Shown here: positions 12,966 to 23,894 of the stretch, piece by piece
How positions within the stretch are numbered: position 1 is the first letter of the stretch
Layout of the letters: the number at the start of each line of letters is the position of its first letter
NCBI GenBank assembly: GCA_034620365.1
Contig: JAQGEQ010000314.1
Coordinates: forward strand, 124,001 to 188,000
From: Pegea sp. RAD2-039
Lineage: Eukaryota; Chordata; Thaliacea; Salpida; Salpidae
Direction: 5' to 3'
DNA length: 64,000 bases
Translations under genes and position numbers: made by a program
Notes under the pieces: generated by a model
Databases searched by the model: none
Told to the model about the DNA's origin: nothing
Seen by the model: the letters and a program-made list of their open reading frames with translations, nothing else

Positions 12966-15900
12966 AAACAGCCGTGTAATTGAAACTTACTTTATAGAAG
13001 GCGGTGAAGCTTATCAAAACCAATTAATCATGGCAATTACAGGCGAGTTATTCAAAATATATCCTTCTTACTTAACTTGTAAACTTACTAACCTTTACAT
13101 TATTCCAAATTAAAAATTTTAAAGCTTTATAAGAATTCTAACAATTTTCAAATAATGTTTAAACTAATCAATTCACATCGACAATATGTTTCAATACTTT
13201 GAAATTCCAGAACATTTACGTCACCTTTTATTTGTTATATTATCTTCTGACCTCAGAGTTACTTATTCAAAACAAACAATAAGTATCTTACTTTCCTTTT
13301 AATTTCTCTTCAAGTTTAAATTTTCTAAAATTTATTTCATTAAATTTAGTTTTAAAAGTTTTTCTTTTAAATGTTGGATGACGTCATTATTTGAGATTTA
13401 TTTTAGGTGATGAAGATATTAGGAATGTTATGAAGGATAATCGGATTCAAAAATCAAAGAGTCTAGATGAAGATTCGCCGAATCTTTTAGTTAGTTGTTA
13501 AACTTTCAATTTCACTTTTTGTTTAATCTTTTTTCTAAACTTTTTCACGTTTTTCTTAAAGTCAATATTTAGGTGTGTCTTCTATAGCTTTTGATTGGCT
13601 GTTTAGTTGTTACAAATCTGCGGCTTTATTATTTTATAGTATTCATCTTAAAGAAATTTCAAAAGTGTTTCAAAATTCAATTATTTTGAACAAAGTACCA
13701 ATTTGGTGTTTCTATTTTAAGTATCTTTTAAAAAATTTTCATAATATTTGAAGTTTTTGCATAATTACATATAAAAAAGACTGTAAATATGAGATAAAAA
13801 TAAAGTTCATTAAAAACTAACTTTTTTTCTTTTATTTAAGCGTCTCTTTCATGTCTTAAACAAATAGTTATTTTCATTTATAGCTATTTTATAAACTTCT
13901 TTAAGTAGATTTCAGACAACTTTTGTAGTATGTATTATCTCTAATAGTCTTGAAACTAGAAAACAGTCAGTCTTAATTAGTTATTTTTATCTATGACTAA
14001 ATTTTCTCATTCAAACGTTTTGATTACTTCATCTTAATAAGATGTAATTAAAGGCTTTTATAGAACAACTGTTTTGAAAGTAATTTTTAACTTTGTAATA
14101 GATTGACTTTGTCTTGAAATTTTTTAAGTTACATCATTGTTTTTTCTAAATAAATTTTCTTAATATTTCTAATATATAATTAAAACTAAAACTGGTTATA
14201 AAAAGTAGGCTTTATTTCGATTTCTTAAAAAAAGGCGTTTTTAAAATCACCAAACTGTCATGGTATTTTTACTTATTTTTGTTGTTGTTTATAATTGTTT
14301 CGTTTTTTTTTTAGAATAATAATATTAAGAGCTGGTACAAGCATTATGCAGCAATGAATACCAGAAGAAATACAAGACTTTCAGGTCTTTTTAATTAATT
14401 TCCTTTTAGTTTATTTTATATTTTCTTTACAGAATCAAGAAGCTCAAGTCCTGAACCTGACAATGAAAGGTTTATTTTCGAATATATTAAACAAAAAAAT
14501 TAACTTTAATAAATATTTAAGTTTGAATTTTATTGATAAATTCAAGATTTTTTTGATTTGATCTTTTAGAATGGTTCCTCATTCGTCAGTGGAGCGTAAG
14601 CATATCAGAAAAATTGGAAGTATTCACACCTATGTTCCTCCTAAAGAATATATTGTTGAAAACCAACCAGTAAGTTTTCAATTATTTGGATTTTAGATTT
14701 CAAAATCTCTTCAAAACCTTTTGTTTTATGAAACATCAAATAACTAATTATTTAATTGCTAATCTTTATCATCAGCTGTTATTTTTTTAATTTTTCAGCT
14801 GTTTTAATAAAATTTTTAATCAAATTTGAAAATATTGAAAATTTTTTAAATAATTTTTAGGTGAAATTAGATCTGAATAAAAGTCAAGTTAAAGAACCAG
14901 CAGTAAAAGTGGAAAAGAAGATATCTGTAAGAAACTTTCAATTTTTCTATTGGTTGAAAATTATATTAAAAATTATAAAGTAGAAAACGCCCACTTTAAA
15001 TTTTAAAATATTTCTGGTGTTGATGTTAAGTTTTCTGGTATTTTGTTTTATTTATACTTTTGTTTACTTTTAGTGTTTTGACTAAATTGTGAATATTTGT
15101 CAAAATAATATGAGACAAAGTGACGTAAACTAAAAATCGTGTTTCAAGTTCAATATTTGAAAATTATCTTTTTATAGCTTGTCATTTAGTTAACTATTTA
15201 TTTACTTTAAATTAATCACACCTAAGCAAAGAAAATTTGATTTAAATAGTCAATTATTCTCTAACAATTTTTAACGTTTTTCAAACTGATTTTTACAAAC
15301 TTTATGAAGAAAAACTTTTATTATTTATTCTCTCATTTCTAGCAGCTTAAACACGTTATTCAAACTTTTGGAAAAGTATTTTATTAAATAGTAATATAAT
15401 AAAACAGATTTTTTTGTATATGACACGAAAAAGTACACTAAGCCAAATAGACTGGTTATTTTTAACTTTTTTTTCATTCATTTAATCAAATATGAAAGAG
15501 TATTAGTCAAAACTTTTGATTTTTAAACATTTAAACGAAATTTATAATTTGAAAATAATTATTTTTTTAGGATTTTTCGAAACCAACAATCTATTCAAAA
15601 AAGTAAATAAAAATTGAGTTATTTCCTTTCTAGAAATTTATAAAATATTTGTTTGTAGCAAACCTACAACTTCAAAACCAAAAAAGGAAAACCAAATACT
15701 TTACAAAAGACCAACTGAAACAGAAAAATTCAATTTTACAACATCAAGAAAACCAAAAGTTCAACTCGGTTTAGAGGTAAATTCAATTGTTTTAAATTTA
15801 AAACCAAAAAACCAATTTTCCTTAAATTAAATGAAAAATAATTTTAAGTGGAAGTTAAATCTGGTTTGTTACAAACTAATCTTTAAATAAATTTGATTTA

Positions 15901-18900
15901 CTTTTTATTTAGATAATTATTTCAATAAAAAAACACAATTTAAAGGACTTTATTTTGAAAACTTTCCTGTGTTTGCTCTTTCAATAAGTTGTAACAAGTT
16001 AAACTTTAATTCAGTAGTTTGCTAACCAATCAAATAAAAGATTAATTTACAACACTGTAATTTTCTTCAACAATCTTTTCATATCAAATAATTGGACTTT
16101 GATTAATCAAATTTATTCTGATGATTTCAATTCAGTCGTTATTAATTTTGATTGTTAACTTTTGATTAATATTTAATCAGCTTTAAAATTTTCATGAACT
16201 AAAAATATGAATATTTGAATAATTTTTATGATAAACACTTTTTACTTCAACATTATTGTCAAACTCTACAATAAATTAATAAGAACTATTTCCAAGAAAG
16301 CAGCTGCTTGTGTGAATTGAAAAGTTGTGATTTTAGCTCTTATGCTTTTGTTATACCCTCTTTTATTAAAGTTCAGATAAAACGTTTCCACTATCATATC
16401 AACCATATTTTCGTTTATTTAACTTTTATTATTGTAAATCCTCAATAAGTTGAGCTTATTAACTTTCAAAATATGTCTTCTGATGTTATCCTTTGTTATG
16501 TGTTGATTGTATAGTGATGTATAAAATTATTTGATGTTTAAGCTTTTATTTAGTAAATGTCTTATTAAATAGATTAAATTTTACTTTTACAAAAGGTTTT
16601 CAAACATTTAAAAACTTAAAATAACTTTGTACAGTTTGTAAATGATTTATATTTATTGATATTAAACATCAATCTATTTTTTTCACTTCATAAAATTCAA
16701 GTGTTTCCGTTCAATAAAATTCTAATATAAAACTGAAAAAAATAAGTTAAAGTAAATTACTGAAATATCTCAGTCATTCACAAATAATCTTTAAGTACTT
16801 CTTTACTTGACAGCTAACAGAAAATTGCTAATTTTCAAACTTCTTAAGTACCTCAAGTGGCTTTAAAGCATCATTTACAAAAAGCTGAATTTGTAGACCC
16901 ATTAAATTTAAATTTAAGATCTATTAAAAACTTTCGATGAGATACTAAGTCAACATTATTTTAATCTGAAGCTAAATACAATTTAATTTGATGTTTAGAA
17001 TTTCTCATAAGTTTAATTGCTTATAATTTTCTTTTTATAAGTATCATGAGTTATATGAAATGCGTCGACGTCAAAATGAAGATATATTTTCTATGTTTCA
17101 AAATGAAGATAAAATTTGCAGTAATTTTTTGGTGAGCCAGTTCCCTGTGTGCAGCATGTTCATTTCAGCAAATTTTCAGCCATTTCCAGTTTGCTTTCCA
17201 CTTTTTCCATTTTTTTTTGCAAAGTTTTTTTGCGTTTTATTCAGTTTTTAATTTTGTCTATATTCTAATTTTCTAATTTTGATTTCTTAGAATGAAAATA
17301 GAACCAACCAATCAGTAACATCCTCAAAAAGGTAATTTTATTGTTAAATATTATTAATATATCACTAAATAACATAATTCTAAGGTTTAGTTTTTATTCT
17401 TGTGCTTATATGCAACGTAAACCTTATTAAAGTTTGTATAAATCAAAAAGTTAAAAATTTATCTCTAGTGCCGTCTAGCGGAATATTTTTATTTAGCTGA
17501 CAACCACTTAGAAAAGTCTTATTTTTAAGAAAAGTCATTTCTCAATATTGATACGCTTTTTAAACTCTAAGAATTTGTTTATTAGGCTGAATTAACTCCC
17601 ACCAAAAAGGGTTGACATTTATCATTTCTTGAAATAAACGTAAAAACCAAGAAAAAAAAGATTTCATGTTTTTTAATGTAAAAGTCGAAAATTCAATTCT
17701 CTTTGAACTTTCTGCTTTATGTTGATTATTTTGAGGAACTTAAAACGTTTTTAAACACTTTTAGGTGTTAGAAGATGTAGTCAGTATCTACGTTAGTGAC
17801 GTTTTTCCTGTGAAAACGAGAGAACTCATTTTTTCTATATTCTCTCGTTTTGATATTTCTAACGCCATGTGTTACATAGAAGCTGACTAATTTATGTTTA
17901 ATAGGAAAAACTGCTTATTTTAAAGCTATTTTAGATAACTGAAAGCTTTTTTGACATTTAAAACTATTTTTTGAAGTATTTTTTAAAACTTTTTCTAATA
18001 AATCTTCTGTTTATAGCGGAATTAAAAGGAATATCAGAACAGAAGATAAAGGTTGGTTGTAAATTTTTATCATTTAACAGTTTTTTAACATTTTAAAACA
18101 ACAAAATTGTGATGGTTTCTTTTTAAAGCTGTTTTTAAAGTGAAATTTGATAGTTTTTGTTATTTTCTATTCTATTTACATATCATGTCTCCTTACCATC
18201 ATATTTTATTTAACTTTTATTTACTTTCTCCTAACTTAACTTTCTAGGTAATCATTTTCATATTTTCAAAGCAAAATATTAAATTTAAAAAAAAAAATTT
18301 TTCAATAAATTTGCTACTGATACAAGTTTGATGACGTCATTGACGCTGAAGACGTCATAAGACTCGCGTTTAATGCAAAATCTTTACTTTTTAGGGTGTA
18401 GATGATATTTACTTTTTTTGGAATTATTACTTTTTATTTTGAAACTTTTTCTAAAACTTTTTACAACTTAATTCAAAGTCTAAACTTATTTTTCTAAATT
18501 ACCTTTTTTTTAAGAATTTTATTTTAGTTTTAAAAATATTTTTATATATGATTTAATAAACTATAATATTTAATTTTAAATTATTAAAAAAAATTTTCTA
18601 TTTATTTGAAAAATCAAATTAAAAACATTTTTAAACTTATTTTTAATAATATGTTTTGAACGTTTATTTTTATCTTATCTGTTTGATTTAATCAAATAGA
18701 AATTTATATTTAAATTAATTACATTAATTTCTTTTTTTAAAATAAGTTCCGTAGAATTCCAGAAAAGATTTTTCAAATTTTTTGCTTTTAAAATAAAACT
18801 TTTTTTAGCTTTGAATGTTTCATTAAATTTTAACTTTTTAAAATTTTCAAAAAGCTCTTTTAATATATGTAAGTTGATATAATGTTTGTGAGAATTATTT

Positions 18901-21900
18901 GAAGTTGTTATTTATTGTTTTTCTACAATTTCCAAATATTTATGTTATTTAGATAAATAGATCTTTTTTATTATAAAACAAAACAAAAAGTATTTTTTAA
19001 ACTTACATTAGTAATAAAGCTACTAAATAATACATTTTTATCTTTCAACGCCTTGAACTAAACTTAAATTGTTTTTTTTTATAGTTTTTACTGAAAAAAC
19101 GAAAATGTCATCAGATCAAGTTAGTCGAATATTTTTATTTTATTTTATTTCTATCACTAGCTTGACCTTTGAACTCAATAAAAATCACTAAAAATAAATG
19201 CGTTAGGCGGGGATCGAACCCAGTCCCCCTGATTAAGGCGAGATTTCTACAACTGAAACATTAAACTTTAATTTTGTTTATAAAAGCTGTCAATAAAATG
19301 AAATCATTTTTTCAAAAACTTACTTGGCAACATGATTTTCAAAAACTTACTTGGTAACATGATTTTCAAAAACTTACTTGGCAACATGATTTTCAAAAAC
19401 TTGCTTGGCAACATGATTTTCAAAAACTTGCTTGGCAACATGATTTTCAAAAATTTACTTGGCAACATGATTTTCAAAAACTTGCTTGGCAACATGATTT
19501 TCAAAAATTTACTTGGCAACATGATTTTCAGCAACTTACAATTCAAACAAAGATAAATCTAATAAAGTTTTTTTGACTATTTCGAAGCTTTTATAGAATT
19601 TAAAATTTATCTAACCTGATGACGTCATATGTGCTTGAAATCTACTGATGACGTCACTCACCTTTTACAGCCGAACAACGAAGCAAAGATTTGGGGAGAA
19701 ATGAAGTTCCGATTTGATGCAAAGTCTACGAAAGAGCTTCAAGCGGAAAAAAAAGATAGAATCCAAATCTTTTACAAAAAAGACCAAAATTGGTATTTCG
19801 CTGAAGATAAAAGTGGATCTCAAGGAATTGTTCCGATTTCTTATGTTGATGTGAGTATTTTGTGTGTCTTACTGTAACTGATGTTGTGATCTGCAGATTC
19901 TACCACTAGAGGGCACTCTGGAACCGACAATCATATATGGTTCAGCTGAAGCAAAATATGATTTTAAAGCGCAAACCAAAACTCAACTTTCGTTTCAAAA
20001 AGGAGATGTAATCGAACTAACAAAAAAAGTTGATAAAAATTGGTGAGTCTCGAACAAAAAAGATACAATCTAGCACCTTGACTTGTAACAACTCCTCGAT
20101 CAACAACACCAAGTCAATAATAACTTGTCTTACAAACAAGTCTTGTGTTTGGTGTTTGAAGGTGCTGAAGACTCACTTGCTTCTAGCACCTTGACTTGTA
20201 GAAACTCCTCGACCAACAACCCCAAAACAATAATAACTTGTCTCACAAACAAATCTTATACTTGGTGGTTGAAGGTGCTGAAGACTCACCTGCTTCTAGC
20301 ACTTTGACTTGTAAAAACTCCTCGACCAGCAACACCAAGTCAATAATAACTTGTCTTACAAACAAATCTTGTGTTTGGTGTTTGAAGGTACTGAAGACTC
20401 ACTTGCTTCTAGCACCTTGACTTGTAAAAACTCCTCGACCACCAACGCCAAGTCAATAATAACTTGTCTTACAAACAAATCTTGTGTTTGGTGGTTGAAG
20501 GTGCTGAAGACTCACTTGCTTCTAACACCTTGACTTGTAAAAACTCCTCGACTAACAACACCAAGTCAATAATAACTTGTCTTACAAACAAGTCTTGTGT
20601 TTGGTGGTTGAAGGTGCTGAAGACTCGCTTACTTCTAGCACCTTGACTTGTAAAAACTCCTCGACCAACAACACTAAGTCAATAATAACTTTTCTTACAA
20701 ACAAATCTTGTGTTTGGTGGTTGAAGGTGCTGAAGACTCGCTTGCTTCTAGCACCTTCACTTGTAAAAACTCCTCGACCACCAACGCCAAGTCAATAATA
20801 ACTTGTCTTACAAACAAATCTTGTGTTTGGTGGTTGAAGGTACTGAAGACTCACTTGCTTCTAGCACCTTGACTTGTAAAAACTCCTCGACCACCAACGC
20901 CAAGTCAATAATAACTTGTCTTACAAGCAAACCTTGTGTTTGGTGTTTGAAGGTGCTGAAAACTCACTTGCTTCTAGCACCTTGACTTGTAAAAACTCCT
21001 CGACCAACAACACCAAGTCAATAATAGCTTGTTTGTTTAACCAAATCTTGTATTTAGTGGTTGAAGGTGCTGAGGACTTATTTGCTTCTAGCACCTTGAC
21101 TTGTAAAAACTCCTCGACCACCAACATCAATCACTAAAAAACTAGAAACGTCATACATCGGAATGTCCACTTTGGTATATATAGACTGCAAACATCGGTC
21201 TTGATTACTTTTGGTGTTTAAAAATGTAAAGATCGATAAGTCTGTGTCTTACAAAAGTTGAATACCGCAGAGTAGTTAAGTGATAGTTATTTTTCTATCG
21301 ATTTTTCAAGGGTGTAATTGACTTTGTGAAATTTTCACAGCAATTGATTTGCTACAATTACTTTTATGGATCTTATCAAATTTCAAAAACGAATCAAAAC
21401 AAAACTCAAAAGTCTTCTAATAATTTTTAAATTATTTTTAAGGTACACTGGAAAACTGAACAAGAATATTGGAATAGTAGCAAATAACTACATCAACATC
21501 ATCAAAGACCTTGAAGTAATTCCACCAAAGCCGGCTAAAATTCCACAAGTACCTATGTACAAAAAACCAATAAGTTTAAAACCATCAAATCAAACAAACA
21601 AACAAAATATCTCGAATGATTTATCAAAACTTTCTGTATCTTCATCAGATGATACAATCGGTAAGGCTACTTTCAAATCATTCTAACATCCAATTTACAA
21701 ATTTATTTCCAGTTAGCGAAAAAATAGCAAGAGCTGCTGACTTAGCGAAGAAGGTCGTAACAAACACACCAAAATTAAATTCTATTCAAACCACAAAAGC
21801 TCCAGTTAAATACGAGTTTGACGTTGATGAATTGGAACACATGGTTCAGGGAATCACTGAACCAGAAACTCTTGTAGACCCGAATGATGTAATCGCTGTC

Positions 21901-22077
21901 TATGAAGTTAGATACGATTATACAGCTTGTAATGACGATGAACTGAACTTGAAGCGCGGTAATATGATCGAAGTTGTTGAAATATGTGATGATGGTTGGT
22001 ATGTTGGCACTTGTCTGGCTACTGGAAAGTTTGGGACCTTTCCAGGGAATTTTGTGGCGGTCGCCGAAGCATCTTGA
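12966..22077 (+). CDS. sorbs: SORBS-family (sorbin/vinexin/CAP) adaptor with three SH3 domains
   Basis: About 16 coding exons joined by consistent phases give roughly 590 residues; 5' exons may be missing. An early exon group reads NNNIKSWYKHYAAMNTRR, reminiscent of the WYK core of the SoHo domain. The middle is Lys/Ser/Pro-rich. The C-terminal half has three SH3 domains in the family arrangement: SH3-1 (19671-19850, with KFRFDAKSTKELQAEKKD and QNWYF), SH3-2 beginning in the exon ending near 20042 (EAKYDFKAQTKTQLSFQKGD) and finishing in the exon from 21442, and SH3-3 ending the protein (YDYTACNDDELNLKRG, GTFPGNFV). SH3-1 and SH3-2 are adjacent and SH3-3 is separated by a linker, as in vinexin and CAP/ponsin. 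Family members link vinculin and other focal-adhesion proteins to actin and signalling. One intron appears to use a GC donor (after 13042). The intron inside SH3-2 contains repeat array B; another contains a 27-bp minisatellite. The stop is TGA at 22075-22077. Confidence 0.85.
17778..17889. mobile_element. MITE-like foldback element in SORBS intron
   Basis: A 112-bp element bounded by 13-bp inverted ends, TAGTCAGTATCTA at 17778-17790 and TAGAAGCTGACTA at 17877-17889 (11 of 13 pair). Inside is a perfect 12-bp inverted repeat, AAAACGAGAGAA at 17813-17824 and TTCTCTCGTTTT at 17840-17851, around a 15-nt loop. The structure fits a small non-autonomous DNA transposon or a foldback hairpin. No clear target duplication beyond TA was seen. 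Confidence 0.55.
19201..19262 (-). other. tRNA-like fragment
   Basis: On the minus strand, GGGTTCGATCCCCGCC forms a recognisable T-arm (TTCGATC loop), preceded by a CAGTTGTAGAA stretch like a tRNA D-loop. The stems are imperfect (a mismatch in the T-stem and a poor acceptor stem), so this is probably a tRNA pseudogene or the head of a tRNA-derived SINE, not a working tRNA. It lies in an intron of the SORBS gene, antisense to it. Confidence 0.4.
19310..19545. repeat. 27-bp minisatellite in SORBS intron
   Basis: Eight to nine tandem copies of a 27-bp unit containing CTTGGCAACATGATTTTC, with A/G variation at one site (CTTACTTGG or CTTGCTTGG) and AACTT/AATTT variation. Because 27 is a multiple of three, both strands show open nine-residue periodic frames. 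These are a by-product of the repeat and lie in the intron just before the first SH3 exon. Confidence 0.93.
20069..21131 (+). repeat. ~113-bp minisatellite array B, intronic
   Basis: About nine copies of the same ~113-bp unit as the array at 1.8-5.1 kb, here in the reverse chromosomal orientation. Relative to transcription of the host gene both arrays have the same sense (CACCTTGACTTGTAAAAACT reading forward). It starts 27 bp after the splice donor that splits the Trp codon of SH3-2. The start GATACAATCTAGCACC matches the outer edge of the other array (GATACAGTCTAGCACC) beyond the repeat unit itself. It ends near 21131 just before ACTAAAAAACTAG. Confidence 0.95.
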
Positions 22078-22089
22078 CGTTTTAGTCAT

Positions 22090-23890
22090 TTTCTATTCTT
22101 TATAATTACAATAATTTTCTTTTGTGAAGTATAAACAGATATCTGTAAACAACCTCGTATAGTTAGCTGGTTATTCTGTTGATTGATTTATTTATTAGAG
22201 GTTGGTTTATTTTTTGTCTTTTTTTCTGAAACTGATTCTTTTTCTTTCTGATTTTTGTCAACAGTGATTATTTTCTTTTATTAAAAGTATTTTCAAATCT
22301 TTGCTTTTTTAAATCCACTTAATTTCAATAAATCAAAAGATACAATATTGTCAGAAAATAAACCAAAATACTTCAAACGTTTTCTTTAAACAAAATTCTG
22401 CAGATTTATATTTGGTTTTTTGATTTAATTTGATAAAAGTCTTTTACAGTATAGCTCTAATATAGAATTATCGATTAGTCATATAGATGTTAACTACAAA
22501 GTGACAAAATTATTACAAAATAGTAAATTGTAGTTGAAACGTTTATTGTGAAAATAGTTTTAAAATGTAAGATTAAGTAAACATAAACATTAAAAGATTG
22601 GATATTTAAAGCTTTCCAGTTTATTATTGTTTGTAAACAGAATAATATTTTGTAAGTTACTAAAGGAATATTTTTTGCGATGGTAATATTTGTATGTAAA
22701 AGAGATGGAATAATGACGTTTTATTTGCAAGATATTTTTATATATATAGTTTATAATTATCTTAAAAAGATTATGTATTTGGTTATACCTATAAAGTTAG
22801 TTAGTTAAATTTGTGAATTAATTAACAAGTTAATAAGATCAGTTGTAAATATTTGCTAGAATTAAGAGAATATCAAATTTCAACTTTATCTAAAAGTTGT
22901 TAGCAAAAGGCATGTACTTAAATAACGATCTTCTAAATATTTAAATTAATTGTAAATTATTTATAAATATTTTTACAGTTTTTCTTTAGCAACTATTTTA
23001 TAGCAATTTAAACAATAAATTATTTCCACTATAAAAAAACTATTATGATTTATATATAAACTAAACAATGATTAATTCGTGAGTATCTTGAAGTTTGATG
23101 ACGTCATCATGACGTCATCTCTGTTATTCCTACCTAGTTGTAATAAAAAACTTTAATAAGGAAGTTCTTGGTTACTTCTTCAAGTTATTTAGCATTTATA
23201 TCACCTAAAGAATGTTCTAAAATCAGACTAAGGTAGTTAAACAATATGTTCATTTAGAAATATTTAAAGTTTCTTTAAAAACAGATTATTATTATTAGGT
23301 TTAATTTGAAATTTAACTTAGTTGATAATTAGATTTTAGAAAGACAAAGTGATAACTTCATGATTTCAAATAATTATACAGGAAAGATATTTACAAATTT
23401 CCTTTTGATTATATTTTATTGTTTTAATGATTTTTTGAATTGAAAGACTTAATTTGATATTTAATAATAGTTTTTAAAAATAACTTTTATTTGTAACAAC
23501 TGATTATATACTAAGTATTTTTATCTATCTTTTTTGTCAAAAGAAAGTGAATTAGAAAACTTTTAGTTTAATCTTTATTATTTGGTTACAGAAATAGTTT
23601 TTTTTGTTTTTCTTATTTTAAAAGGTTAAGTTCTATTTCTAAATTGTTTTTATGAAATTGTTATTTCAATAAACCCTCTAAAAAACGATTTTGTTAATAA
23701 AGAGACTTATTCTCAATTTCAAACTAAGCTAAAATATTCCAAACACATTTGGTAAAAATATTGATAACTTATAAATTATTTTTTAACTATTTCCATACTT
23801 TCAAGATCTATTTTCTAACTTTGTCTATTTTTAACTTGATAAAGTTTTAGAACGGTTTATAAAAAGTTTAAAAAATCAGTTTTGATAAGT
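22090..23890. other. intergenic, SORBS to SKAP
   Basis: AT-rich sequence without recognisable coding exons. Two TGACGTCA palindromes lie 11 bp apart at 23099-23106 and 23110-23117, about 790 bp before the SKAP start codon, and could be a CREB/ATF-type element. Nothing else is recognised. Confidence 0.5.
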
Positions 23891-23894
23891 GAAA

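Noticed and set aside
19201-19262. Functional tRNA gene
   Set aside because: The T-arm is recognisable but the acceptor and anticodon stems do not pair well.
19304-19556. Nine-residue periodic frames on both strands, possible repeat protein
   Set aside because: They come from the 27-bp minisatellite between two well-defined SORBS exons.
20125-21137. Chain of overlapping 60-73 codon frames, one per repeat unit
   Set aside because: Same repeat unit in the SORBS intron; the spacing of 113 bp is simply the unit length.
21775-22089. Minus-strand frame of 104 codons
   Set aside because: Antisense shadow of the last SORBS exon with SH3-3.
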